DNA of 64,000 nucleotides from Ascaris suum (Eukaryota > Nematoda > Chromadorea > Rhabditida > Ascarididae), in the NCBI GenBank assembly GCA_013433145.1, contig CM024183.1, positions 6,035,703-6,099,702 on the forward strand, given 5' to 3'. The notes under the pieces are model-generated. The model was not told the DNA's origin, made no database searches, and saw only the letters and a list, made by a program, of their open reading frames with translations. Shown here piece after piece: positions 43,871 to 57,792 of this stretch. The number at the start of each line of letters is the position of its first letter. Position 1 is the first letter of the stretch. The translations under genes and the position numbers were made by a program.

Positions 43871-45617
43871 CTAATATCCGGGAGCAGTTCTTGGTGGCGG
43901 GCAGTGATCGCAGCTTCCCTTTGGACCTTCTGGTCCCGCCTCTCCCTGTTCGCCGTTGGGTCCGTCTTGTCCATTCTCCCCGTCCTTGCCGTTTTCGCCT
44001 GGAGGTCCGCGTGGACCCTTGCGGCCAGGGTTGCCATCGCGACCATCGGGTCCTTTCTCGCCAGGAGGTCCCATCTCTCCGGGAGGTCCCACTGGTCCTG
44101 GGGGTCCAGGAACCTGCAAGATTCTTTCTTAGCGATCAATGCAATAATTCTTTAGCTTCAACCGAATATGTATAAATTCTGGCGATAAGAATAAAAAGAT
44201 CGGGCAATAAAATTTGGATATATTATTTTTCCTTGGCAAATATGAAATCTAGAACTAAAAAAGCTGTAGAAGTGGTAAGTATGAAAGCTTTAGGCCGACA
44301 GTATGTCACGGAAGTCTGGAAGAAAGGCTCACCTCGTGCTGAACACCAGGTCTTCCTGGTTCGCCAGCTGGTCCTTGTTCGCCGCGGGGTCCTTTTGGTC
44401 CAACTGGGCCTGGTCGTCCGAGTGGTCCTGGAGGTCCCATTGGTCCATCAGGTCCTCTCTCTCCTGGTGGTCCACGAGGTCCTTTAGGTCCTGGTCGTCC
44501 TGGAGGTCCTGGTGGGCCTTCGGGACAGTTGAAGCACCAGTCCTTCTCTGATGGCTGAAATTGGAAACTTAGGATTTTTAAAGATAACGTGCAAGTGAAC
44601 GTTAGATTCGGGTTAAAAAATCCGCATATCGGTAAATGGGAATGATGTCTGGAAACAAAATCAGCACTGCTTGACAGGATGGGGTGCATAAGCTAAAGAA
44701 ATGGACGCTGCACCAAGTTTTGTCATGAAAAAATAGGTATGTGAAATTTTGTCAGCTGGCAGCAACGGCGGAAACTGGTATATTTCTGTACCGACCATAG
44801 ACATTGATCGGTTTTCTTTTTCATAAGGATAGCTTTATCTTTTTTTATCACTGGTAAATACTTACTCTCTCCCCCTCTTCAGCGTCACGACCATTTGGTC
44901 CAGGCTTTCCTGGCTTGCCGTCACGACCGTCTTCGCCATCTGGACCTGGAGGCCCTGGTGGTCCAGCTGGGCCAATGCCACAGCTGCAGCATTCGTGCGA
45001 CACCTGACGTTTCTCCCTCTCTGCCTTGATCGTAGCGCGAGAGTGCTCGAGCTGAAACGTTCAAAACTTTTGTCGTACTCTGTCCCAACCATTGTAAGTT
45101 CCGAGAAGAAACATTTTTGGTCCTGATGGAAGTGGTTCTCGGGACAGTTTTCGCGTTTACTCAAATTGAACAACTAATATTACTTCAATATTTTTTCGAA
45201 AATAAATAAAAGTGGCCATCCAGAATGGATAACCTTTCAAAGTGTGTAACTTCAAGTTATTGAAGTAAAATGGGCGAATACTCGACGTTAACTGTTCGCT
45301 TTTTAACTTTAGCATCTTCTATAGCATCTGAGCTGTTGAAAAGTATTGCGGGAATTTTTTTGCTCTTTAACGGTTACCAAGGTAATAATTTATACTTTGG
45401 TGTACTCTCCACGTAGCGAGACAGCACGAGTTCGGCAGAAGCTAATCTCATCTTGTAGGTTCGATTGCACGTTCTGCATATAAGTGCAGAGCATTGGCAC
45501 ACAGATGATGGCAACTAGCGTGGCCACAGTCGACACAGCAACGCCGCAGAAGGCCAGGCGTTTCATGCCCTCCGCCTCAACGAGATACTGCTTCGGGTCG
45601 TCCGAATCAGCTGTCAT
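43871..45617 (-). CDS. Cuticle collagen 3 (four exons, 290 aa)
   Basis: Exons are 45617-45396, 45051-44866, 44554-44333 and 44113-43871 with the family lengths and phases; introns are 344, 311 and 219 nt. The product starts [17 protein letters not shown], nearly identical to collagen 2 through the anchor and the REKR site (86-89). From exon 3 on it looks more like collagen 1 ([25 protein letters not shown]), whereas intron 3 matches collagen 2. Exon 2 ends in Arg (AGA|GTAAGT) where the sisters have Lys. All cysteine clusters and the [13 protein letters not shown] end are present. The stop is TAG, unlike the TAA of the sisters. The acceptor AAATTTCAG sits one base before the ATG, and AATAAA is at 43668-43673. 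Confidence 0.95.
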
Positions 45618-45618
45618 A

Positions 45619-45625
45619 CTGAAAT
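45619..45625 (-). promoter_or_regulatory. 3' splice acceptor one base before the collagen 3 ATG
   Basis: The minus strand reads AAATTTCAG, one base, then ATG: a strong nematode acceptor. Confidence 0.65.
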
Positions 45626-45892
45626 TTCATGCGTTAGAAAAATCTTATAGAAAGTCTACCAGTTGCGTCGATTCACTCGAACACCAAGCAAAGCATTTTT
45701 TTAAATTGGAAATGCAGCGAGTAGTTGCCAGCTTTGATAAGTATCTCAAGGATGGTGTAGCTTAAAGTTGAGCGATCTTAACGCATCATATGCGATGAGC
45801 TTTATGGACAAGTGAAAGTTTTTGTATAGATGCCGATCAATTTTCATAGCGAAATGGAAGAAGGTGTTGAATGTGAATAGACACTGGGTATG

Positions 45893-46463
<571 letters not shown>

Positions 46464-49400
46464 GCGATTTTTGTAGTTTTCAGACCGATAAAAAACTATG
46501 CCAGATAATGTTTACGTTTTCTAGTTGAAAGCGTTCATCATGCAAAGTTTTAGTGAAAGATCTCATTTTGATGAATAATTTAATGCAACATTTCGAGATG
46601 GATGTGCAAATTTTGAAAATTAGTATAGCAAGCGATCTTGTGGTGAAAATATGAAATTATTGGATGAGAGGATGAATGCACAAACTCATATAAACGTCCG
46701 CATATGACACTGTATGCATAATGCGTACTCGCGAATTTCCGCATTTATGCTGAAGTTAAAAAACGGCATAATTACGAAATGAAATTAAAAAAATGAACGC
46801 TTGGAATTTTGTAAGAAATTTGAATAAATTCCACATTGCGATAAAACCATTCAAACGAAAAGATTAATTAGAAATCGTTGAGTTTCGAATAGATGAATTT
46901 CAACTTATGCGAGTATTTTATTCAATAAATCTACTCGAATTGTAAGGAAATTTCCGCTTTTTTTGCCGAAATAGAATGAGATTGACACACGATGCTTCAT
47001 AGCGTTCTCACGGTTGGGGGTTTTTATGCAGACCGTAATAGTTGTAAGAGTAAAATTGAAAAATATATTCGATGCGAAAAATTAAAGAAAATATTTCCGT
47101 AATGAAACTGGAGTAATGCCGGATAAGGAACTGATGCTGAGGTGTCATGAGCAACCACTTTTATAGTGGTTTGACAATCAGCCGGCCGGTTTAACCGACA
47201 GAGTGTAACGCCTTGGTGTGAAGTGAAAAAAAAAACCTCTCATTCCTTGGCTTATTAGTGTTAGGAAGGAAAAAAAACGTGCTTGTTTCAAATTTGAACG
47301 CCCCAATACGTGATAAGCAATGATGGGGTATGCAGTGTGTCTAGAGCGCCAAGCTATTTTTTTTAAATAATTTCTTCGCGATAATTCCATCCCACTCTTC
47401 TTACGAGAGACTGCCGATTTCGATTCATTGCGACCGTGACTAATGGTCAGTCGTTACCCGTAGCTGAAAAAGTGGCTTGTTTAGCCGACACCATTGCCTG
47501 AAAAGCCGGTTTTCTTACGAGACACTGACGGATAATAAATTAGTGCAGAGCAACTTGTCTCTATGAGCGAACTAACGGCTACGTTTCTTTAAACGAAAAT
47601 TGCTTTTCAAAACGAATTCCTCAAGTAACAAATGGCTGATCGTGTTTATAGCGCTGCACTAATCAAAAATTTACGTTTGCAGTGCAAAACATTTATGCGG
47701 TTCACTTGCAAGTTTACACCATAAAATTGAAACAGTGAACTCACTGGAACGAAATTTGCACTTTGTTCGTTTCGATGAACACTTGATACATATCAGAAAA
47801 TTGTGAAACCGTTCAATTCAAATCGTTGTTATTACATAAATATATAACTTGATGTATAAGAATTGTTCTTTGTGCAGAATATCGGCTGCTTAGCTTACTA
47901 AATTACATCACAAACAACACAACTCTTCTATATATTCTGAAGGAGACGAATTTCTGGATTCATGAAATGCGTCAATGCTCATAGTTGTGCGCAGCGCTGA
48001 CCCGATTGAAGTGCCAATACTCGATTGAAATGTTAATAACTTCAGTAATAATAGCGTTATGACACATTCCCTTAACCAACATTTCCGAAGAAATGAATTA
48101 TCGCATCTTGGAGGAAAACATTTAAGGTTAGCGTTAGCTAGTCGCAATTTTTTGAATAGAATTTATAACATGATCCTTGAAAGGCAGCTTTGTGGTGTTC
48201 GATTCAAATTCGTAAGTCCTGAAAAGATCGCATCGACTACAAGCTATCGATAGGCTCACTACTTAGGTGACACAGTCATTATGTAGGTAAAAGGGGTGTT
48301 ACCCGCTCGATAGTAGGAAGTTTTTTGTTCATCAATAGAAAGTTGAAAGTTTATCATTCGGCCAAAAAAGAAGTTGCTGTCCAGGAACAGAAAACCTAGT
48401 GACAAGCAACCAAAGGCTGATTGTATAGCGGTTTCATATTCAAAAGCTCTAAAACGGGAGCCTCAAAATCCAAACACTTCAAGGTTGGCCATTTCGGAAT
48501 GACGTTCTCTCACCTCTGAAGTTTAGGTCAGAAAAAGGCCCTAGGCCGTTCACTGTGGCTCCAGGGCAACGACATTCGGCGGCTATGAACGCATTTGTGT
48601 TCTCCAAATCGATGAGAAAATAATATTCCTTAAGGAGCGAAAAATATTGTCTGTATTCAAAAAATGAAAAGTACATGAAAGAGAGTTCGAAACTGTTGTC
48701 GCCAGCGAAACGTGATGAACTAAAGTTTGTACTTCTGTTACTATTATGATGTGAGGTGAGAAATCTCCCCAATTGATGCAACATTTCAACAGCCATTTTC
48801 TGAAATTATATGACCGGATATGGAGAGAGGGAAGATATTTCCAGGTGTTCAATAGTGATGATATGCGCTCTGTGTTAGCTAACCCGAACGCCTTCAGTTT
48901 CACTAACATTCGAAGAGAAATAGCACTGTCGAATGGAAGGTACCACATTGTCGAAATGGAAGGTACGTGAGGTTAAGGAACATCTGCACCGAGAAGAACA
49001 CCACAAATTTACCAAAGAAATCATAAAAAGTCTACTGACTGGATCAACAGAGGATAGAATTGAAAATTTCTAAATGCGAAAAAAGATGCATATTTTTAAG
49101 CGCTACAGTAGATAAATAAAGCCAATAAATTGGTACTGCAGTTTTTTATTTCTTAGTTTGGCCATATTTTGACGATCACATTAAGCGATTGCAAAACATC
49201 AAAAAAGGAGTGAGATGAACAAATGAAATTACCACTCTCCTCTCACCCCTCTTGCTTCTTTGTTCTAAGTGCATTTTCTACCTTCAGAAAAGTCGTTAAT
49301 TTCAAGAAAATATATCGATTATCTCTTGACAATCCTCAGCGGAGTTAATAGATTTGTCACCAGTATAAATGAGCGCATGAAATTAAGTCTCTCATCGAAA

Positions 49401-51719
49401 AAAAAAACAACGCCACATATCAATTTTATTGGTGTCTAATTTGGTGGTCAATTCAGCAAACAACTTATTCATGACGGAATTTTCCCATTCGTGCATCGGC
49501 TCATATTCGTTTCTTTGCGTTGGAAAAGTTTATCATCTTGTTTGATGAAGAGAGATTTTGTTTAAACCGGTCTTTTCTCTTTCTATAAAATCAGTGACGC
49601 ATACACGAATCAGTGTTCATAATATAAAGGAACTCTGCACCGTTACTTCTGTATCCTTCGGAATGTTCAAAAGCTCTCGAAATGGATGGGTGGGGAGGGA
49701 TTGTTTATTCAGCTGACATTTATAAGATGCTCATTAACCGGATATATTGAAATTTTACGAGAAATAAATTCTTATATAGATATACGAAAGGAATCTATGT
49801 TATGTTAGTCGTTGGAAAAATTAAAAGGAATTCAAAGTGCACCCTAATAGAATAAAAAAAAAATAAATTGATGTTATTTGTGTGCAACAATGACTCTTGC
49901 TTAAGTGAAAATAACCTTGACGGCACAATAGTTGCATCGAAGATGAGTCGTAAGATTGTTCGCATTTCTGCTCTATCTTTTTTAATCGGAACAACTTTCG
50001 ATTTTGTTGAGCGATATGACCAACTAAGATAGAAATTTTTTTTAAAAAAATTTGAGGCATTTATTGCAATGCAAATGGTGACATATGCTGCGAATATTTA
50101 GGGAGCGTAACTAATAGATAGAACTAGTAGGGACAAATATATAGTAGTCGATTACCGGTCACATTTGCAAAAATTCTTGCGAAATTTTTCCACCGAATTT
50201 GAGAAAATTTTCAAAAGGAAGATGTGAATTTTTCGCTGAAGAGAAAAAAATGAGGGAATAAAAACGACGTAACTAAACAGAATCTTCAAGGATAATAACA
50301 TTTCTTGCAAGGTTAGAACAGATATGCAAATTTTTGAAGATTCTTAAAACGATAGTTGCGAGGACTATCGCCATTGCTTGATAACACTTTTATTGATTGA
50401 AATTATGCCTCTTTATTCTTTTGGAGGTGAACGGTCACGTAGATAGGGCCCATTCCGTTTTCCTTCTTCCATTTTTCGCGAGCTCAATTCTCATTGCAAA
50501 AAGGAATTAATGGTGGATATTTTAAAGAAAGGATTGATTTAAAAAAGATAAGAGTTCATTCAGATAAAGAGATCTGTAGATTGAGAACATCAAACGCATG
50601 ATCAAAACTTTTCCTGCATAGGTTGACCATCACCCATAGAAATAACTCCATATTGTTGTTCTCATCAAAATGAAAGGAATTTCTTTGTTTATCAGTAATA
50701 CTTCACAAAAACAATCAAACAAAACAAAAATAAAAAGTATGAAGAGAATATGAAAAGATTTCGATTCAGATTTTTGAATGAGAAAATTAGAAAAAAAAAC
50801 TTCTAGATCAATGATTTTAGCATTAATTAAATTTTTGTTTAGCTCTTGCAAAATTCGAGAAATTTCAGACCCAACATACCCTCATTCCTCGTATTTTTAT
50901 AATGGATGGCGAGTGAAGAAATCTTGGCTAACTCAATCATATTACCTTTAGTTAATACCAATCGTCGACTCATCACACAAGCTACGTAATGAACATTTAC
51001 TTGATAACTCTAGCTCTAATTATCTTTACTTGTTGCATCAAATTCTAAATGAGCTTTATGGTTTATTGCATTAAATGATCATTTGCGAAAAGAACCAATC
51101 GTATATCATTTTTCACCTTTTAACAACAACTACTTCACATGAATGTATATAAAATATACCTTGCTTTCCCCGTCACCGAATTTCACCTCATAGCTCTTGA
51201 TTTATCAAATGTATGATCAATTTTTCGGTTAAGAATATGAAATTTATTGTTGCTTAATGCCACCTTGTTTGATGGTTTTTATGAAATAGAAAGCATATCT
51301 CATAAGAATAAAGCTCTCGTATCGTTATGGTAAAATAAGTCCACGAGTGTGATTTTTTTTTCCACACAAAAAAGTTTTTCAATGAAATTGCTATTCTAAT
51401 TTCACTAATTGAGCATATTTATAGGTCAGTTAAGAAAAAACTCGAAGATTTATTCTCAACGTTTCGTTTTTTTTTGCCGAACTTGTCGATTATCGCGAGT
51501 GAATAACCACGGATCCCGGCCGATAAGGAGTCTTAATTTGAAGAAAAATACCATCTGCTAAAAAAAAACTGGAGAAGTCCATTACAGAAATTGGTTGCAT
51601 AAGAGTCTATATGAAGGAGTCGGTATTATGAGTTGATAGCAAATAATGAATCAAATTCAACAAAACATTTATATTTCAGTCGAATCGGTTATTTCTGTAA
51701 GGAACGCACAATACTTTGC

Positions 51720-51912
<193 letters not shown>

Positions 51913-54900
51913 CTTCAATGCATTTGCAAATGGAAAAGCAATTTGTAAATGGAAATTCGCTCACGCTCGCCAAAACAGTGACTGCAGGAAATATTGCAAT
52001 GTTCACTTCATACGAATGGCCCTCAGCAAATTGTTCATGGACTAGACGCACTTTTTAAATCTATTTTTGGTCTATTATTAGTATTATGGCATCGTAACTA
52101 CATTCTTATGGATCACGAACGGATAGGAATAAATTGGCGGCTGAATAGCCTCCTAACTTTAGCTTTATATCATCACACGGCATGTGTTGCTCTAATATTT
52201 GACGATAGAAAAGCTTTCTACTTCGAACTGTTTTCCTTCAGATTGCACCTTTTGTTGCCATAAGTTTTTGCGCACTTCAGCCATTTATCATGGCAAGCGC
52301 TGCTTTCAAATTCCAAAAATTCCAAAACGGCGCAAAAACATTTCTTGCGAGCCCTCTTTTCATCTGTTTTTTTTTCATAGTCCTCTGCTTTCGATCAGTT
52401 ATACTGGCCTAAAGTCGCTGCAAAAACGAGAAGGTCCTGACAGCCTGCATCGATATCGGATAAAATCCGTGATGTGGTGGTAAAATGGGAGGACGACCGT
52501 GTATTTACTGTTTTTTTTTCTTCATATTTCTTTTGAATTATTTGTATTAACCTTCACAGAGAATAGCTGAGAGTCTGTCCTCATCCTGGGTACTCTCACT
52601 TCGGTGTAACGAGTCTTCTTCATAACGATAAAAAAATGGCGTCAGGAGATAGGATCCTCTATCAGACGTGATTCATACTTAGCCTAAGCTTTCTCTTACG
52701 TAGTAGCGTAGCAGTTCTTTCTTTCAAAAGCGTAGAATTATTCGTTTTTTTTTTCAAAAAAGCTATCAATGTTGGCGAGCATATGATAAGAAATTCGCTG
52801 GGAATGAGACCTACGCATGTTCTGGGGAGTGGAGATTTCAGCCTCGTAGAACTGAAAATGACCTCTATAAGGGAACAATTCGTTTGAAGTGGGATGTCGA
52901 ATCGCGAGATTTATTCAGCGACAAGAACAATTCGATATCAATCGGAAAATCATGCTACGCGTACATCGACCGCTATCTTTATTTTAAAGGATTTTTAATC
53001 TGCGGAAGTAATTCTATCGCTAGTGATGCTATCGTTGTGAATTACATTCTATGTCCTTCACTGTGTAGTGTTATTGCTTATGAAAATTGCAGCTTGCAAA
53101 AAATTGTGCCAAAAAAGTTGAAAAAAAAAAGTTGTTATAAGATTTAACATGCATTCAAACGTGTGGTGTTCAACCGAATGGAATTTAGAAGGTGACAATT
53201 TTCCATCATCCTCAGAAAATTGACTGCTTTCATTTTCCTAAAAAGAAGTAACTGCTAGAATTTAGTCCTAGTTGGAATTAGTGTCTTTCAGCACTCTAGG
53301 ATCACTCCGAAATTCGACAACTGAGAGTGATATCTGTGAAGATGTCTACCTCTCATCTTCGAAAAACAGAAAAATGTACTCACCGATATTTATGAAGTTG
53401 ATAGAAGCATTGAAAAAATACCATCGAACGATGAATGAAGTGAAAAAAATTTAGTAGACATCAGTTCAAGCAAAATTAGGACGTCAAAGAAGCCACGAGA
53501 TCCACGAAATGGGCAATTGCATTAAAAGTTTGAGAAAAACACTTAATTAGATAAATATGTTGAAGAATTATGACCAACATATGCTCCGGACAGCTTTTGG
53601 CAGTTACCTTGAAGGAGGTCAGTAAAAAAAGGTATCGACACATTAAAGTGAGGAGACACTCAAATTTACTAATTTGATCTAACAGGCACTAAAAATGAGT
53701 GAATTCAAATTGAAATTATGTAAACTCCGATCAACTAAAGGTCGTTATACAGCTTGAACTCGGAATTGTATACGGTAGTGCAATGTTTGCAATAACGAGC
53801 CAACTCGTAATGAGCATTTTTTAGAGGGAGGTGGGGTTGAGAGGAGGAGGAAGAGAGTGAAGGTAAGATCGGTAAATGGAGTGCCTAGTGGCGTTTTGTA
53901 AAAGCCTGAGATGCGAAAAATAATTCAGAAACGTTTCTAGGTGTTTTCTGCAGTTCATTACCGATGAACACATTTCCGTCATCATATTCTGCAAAAATTT
54001 TAAGAAATAAGTGGAGCAAAAATTGGCCAGTGGTCACGTCCACTAATAAAAGACTCAAGGGATTACTAGACAACGAAAATTGCATTTGCTCAATGCTCAA
54101 CGGGCTGAAAGGAGGTTTTAAAAGAATACATGGAGATATTGCGACTACCGAATGCTGCGGCTGTATTTATTACAAGTTGTGTTATTTTCACTCATATAGG
54201 CGATCCTGGGTTCGGGCCACACTCACTTCCGGCTGTGCTCGTCCCCGTGGAAAGGGGGTGAAACTGGTTCAGTTAGTTTAAAGCAGGTCTTCTGGTCAGG
54301 AACTGCAGTCAGCTTAAACCACCCGTTAACTGTCGTGATCTGGCATGGTCTTTCCATTGTTTCGAACATTATGGCGTTAAAAAGAGTACTGTGGATTGCG
54401 GAAGCACGAAAGGAATGAAGATACCAGGTGATAGAAGAAGAACTATTGGAAACTTTTTGAGGTGAGAAAAAGCGAAGAAATCAGACTGCGACAGGAAGAT
54501 TTGACTGTTGACACGTTAAACAAATGCTCGTCATGTCCTGCTTAACAGAAAACTCCCTAATGTTCGGGAAATGTATCGGAAGCTGTTAATCGTTGGAACG
54601 CATATTCAGTCGGGAAGAGGATAGGACACTGTTTCTGGTGTCATAACTGAGACTTCTTACCTGGCTTCTCTCCTCCCTACCCCATAATAGCTTCACTTCA
54701 TCATGAGCTTAAAAATTTTGTTATCTACATTTCTTCATTCAAGATAATTTCTATTGCAAACGCATCTAAAAGATGTAGAGCTACCCAACGCCAAACAGTT
54801 CACTTCGCATAGAGTGACGTTGCAATGAAGATCGTCAAATGAAACATCTGAGTTTATAAACGATGAAAGCGAATGAGGAAGATGAGAGGGAAAATTTAGA

Positions 54901-55280
54901 ATTTTTGTATTAGCCTGTTTCAACATTTCGAATGCATAATTTGAATCTTTCTTCATAGATAAACAACATAATTGTATTTATTAAAGCAGTCGAATTTATG
55001 AAACATTCTCTTCTAAACTGGCCAAACGCCTCATTGAATTCCAAATGCAAGCCAGGAGCGCAATTGGCAAAGACGCAACTGTTGTAGCATCTCTGATAAG
55101 CTCAAATTTTAGCCAGCATATTCAGCCAAATGAAATGAATGGTCAAACTAGAAATAATATCTTGTGATACTTCTCGTTAAAGTATTGCCAATTTACATTA
55201 AGCTTATATAATGTGCACCGTTATCGTCAGAACGATTTGTTGTATCTTCATTGTGTTCAATTCATAAGGCGACATCAGAC

Positions 55281-55286
55281 TTTATT
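55281..55286 (-). promoter_or_regulatory. Poly(A) signal AATAAA of collagen 4
   Basis: The minus strand reads GGCAATAAAGT about 215 nt after the stop. Confidence 0.55.
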
Positions 55287-55501
55287 GCCTCTATTGCAGA
55301 CTCGTTTCTTTTGTTTCAGAGAGTATTGCATCATTCATATAATCTCTTGACAACATAGACGTATTTAATAAACTGCTTGCTGCTGTCGAAGTAATTGCTG
55401 GAGAGAATGTGATGTGACGGAAGACATTTGCATGGCTGTTGAGTGACCGTAGGTTTGAGACTAGCAAAAACTTGACCTCAGGGTCACACTGAGACATTGA
55501 T

Positions 55502-57784
55502 TTAATACCCAGGAGCTGTTCTCGGTGGTGGGCAATGGTCGCAGCTTCCTTTGGGGCCTTCAGGACCCGCTTCTCCCTGGTCACCGTTAGGCCCATCTTT
55601 TCCATTCTCTCCATCCTTCCCGTTTTCACCGGGAGGACCACGTGGACCTTTTCGACCGGGTTGGCCGTCGCGACCATCAGGGCCCTTCTCGCCTGGTGGT
55701 CCTGCAGGTCCAGGAGGCCCAGGAGGTCCTGGTGGGCCGGAAACCTGCAACGAGACTGTAACTGGCCTGTTCAGTTCAACTTGCATTGTCAGGATTTAAG
55801 TTTTGACTCCTAATTCTCTGGAGGCCAACATATAACAGGTGTCCTATGTACTGAAGTTTGAATTTTTCAATCATTGATTCACTAAGCGAAAACCATCAAA
55901 AGCACAGCACTCACCTCATGCTGCACACCGGGCCTTCCTGGTTCACCAGCTGGCCCTGGCTCTCCACGAGGCCCATTCGGTCCTCGCGGACCTGGAGGTC
56001 CAAGTGGTCCCGGTGCTCCTGCTGGCCCATCAGCACCCCTTTCACCTGGAGGTCCACGCGGTCCCTTTGGTCCTGGACGCCCAGGGGGTCCTGGCGGACC
56101 TTCGGGGCAGTTGAAACACCAATCCTTTTCTGTTGGCTGGAAAATCGACATTCATCAGAATCAAAAGGCTTAAATACGGACAAGGATCTGCAAAGATTAC
56201 ATTCTACAAAAATCACTGTAACATCGGAAGGGTTGCAACTAAGTCAGGCCAGCCATTGCAGAAGTTTCCAACACTTTCCACACAATTTAGAAGTCAAAAA
56301 GTCGCAAATCCTATTCATTTCTCAAAGATGCCTTATCAGAGGCACCAATTTGCCTTGGTGCAGTCCCCTAGCCACAAAACCCGTAACATGCTTCCTTCAA
56401 ATTGAACACCAAAGTTTGAACTGAGGTGCTTTTCAAGAGCACGCTGCTTACCTTCTGTCCTTCTTCAGCATCACGGCCATTAGGCCCAGGCTTTCCTGGT
56501 TTGCCATCGCGACCATCCTCACCATCTGGGCCTGGTGGTCCCGGTGGGCCTGCAGGTCCAATGCCGCAACTACAACACTGGAATGTGGCCTGTCGCTTCT
56601 CCCTTTCCGCTTTCAGAGTTGCCCGCGAGTGCTCCAACTGCAGTTAATAGGTGCTTTAGGTTTAATCGTCGCTCAACCACAAGTTGTCTTTATGATTGCA
56701 AAACATCCCAAAAAGCCGACTTTGGACGTTCTTTGAATGACTCTATGGAAAGGAACTTGATCAATAGTGAACTTATGCAAATTGTTCATTGTGCTTTTCC
56801 AGTAAATAAGATTATGCAAATCGCGCCCGTTCATTAATAAATACATGACGTCAATATTAGTGCCAATTTCTCATGGCAACAAACACAAAATTTCAGAAAC
56901 TAGTTTCTATTCGTGATCATGAAATTTTTGGCTCCATTGATGAATGGATCCGCATGTAAATGTGAATTGATACTGAAAAAAGAAAAAAAAACAATTTAAC
57001 TGAGAGACGAATATATAATGGCGACTTTAAAGGACGTTGTTATTGCACTACAGGATTTATTTTCAATGCTCATCATTGCAAATGATGTTTGAATTTGTTG
57101 ATCAATAGTGAATTTATGCAAATTGTTCATTGTGTTCTTTCAGTAAATAAGATTTGAAACAGAGCACTGTCAACATTAACGAAAAAAAGATAAGGCGAAA
57201 AATTATTCATACCGAACTTTCGGCAAGTTTTTGTTCATTGAAAAATCGAGATAGTATCATGCAGTCAGACTTTTTTGCATGTTGCTAACCACGTTGTGAT
57301 CGCTATTTATAGGGGGTGAAGCTGTTCGTCTCACTAGCTTTTTCGGCTATTAGCTTTTATACTGTTAGGGAGTTTACTAGGTATTTTCATTTCTATCATT
57401 TTAAACACGTTAGTTGTAACGAGGATTGCATAATTTCACAAAGATAATAAGGTATATAATAAAAAAAGATAAAGAACGTCGAAAATTTCTGCTCGGCCGC
57501 TAAATTTGTTGTTTCTGCGTTCAAAAATGTTGCCAAAAATGCTGACAGAGTTGAATATATACCTTGGTATATTCGCCACGTAACGAAATAGCACGAGTTC
57601 GGCAGAAGCCAATCTCATCCTGCAGATTTGATTGTACATTCTGCATATAGGTGCATAACATTGGCACACAGATGATTGCAACCAATGTTGCAACTGTGGA
57701 CACTGCAACACCACAGAAGGCGAGTTTCTTCATGCTTTCCGCCTCAATGAGAAGCTGCTTCGGATCGTCCGACTCTTCCGACAT
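55502..57784 (-). CDS. Cuticle collagen 4 (four exons, 290 aa)
   Basis: Exons are 57784-57563, 56637-56452, 56136-55915 and 55744-55502, again 222, 186, 222 and 243 nt in phase 0; introns are 925, 315 and 170 nt. The product starts [20 protein letters not shown]. The anchor, REKR (86-89), CCSC, CFNC and CDHC clusters and the PPPRTAPGY end are all kept. It is the most diverged member: exon 3 reads [10 protein letters not shown] where the others have [10 protein letters not shown], and exon 4 starts VSGPPGPPG. At the DNA level it has many silent differences from copies 1-3, so it is probably the oldest branch. The acceptor TCTTTCAG sits one base before the ATG; an in-frame upstream GTG would add seven residues but lies before that acceptor. 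AATAAA is at 55281-55286. Intron 1 holds a duplicated stretch of about 50 bp. Confidence 0.95.
56757..57151. repeat. Direct repeat of about 50 bp in intron 1 of collagen 4
   Basis: The stretch beginning GATCAATAGTGAACTTATGC (about 56757-56811) recurs as GATCAATAGTGAATTTATGC (about 57100-57151), both running on to CAGTAAATAAGAT. The units are about 340 bases apart. Confidence 0.7.
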
Positions 57785-57785
57785 C

Positions 57786-57792
57786 CTGAAAG
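57786..57792 (-). promoter_or_regulatory. 3' splice acceptor one base before the collagen 4 ATG
   Basis: The minus strand reads AATCTTTCAG, one base, then ATG. It decides the start: the upstream in-frame codons lie on the intron or outron side. Confidence 0.65.

Noticed and set aside
43669..44139. 156-codon minus-strand frame with [12 protein letters not shown] sequence, and similar ones at 21452-21934, 37404-37835 and 55291-55677
   Set aside because: They are shifted-frame shadows of collagen exon 4; Gly-X-Y codon repeats keep other frames open.
54180..54290. GGGTTCGGGCC resembling a tRNA B box
   Set aside because: No A box, no acceptor stem pairing and no anticodon arm at the right distance.
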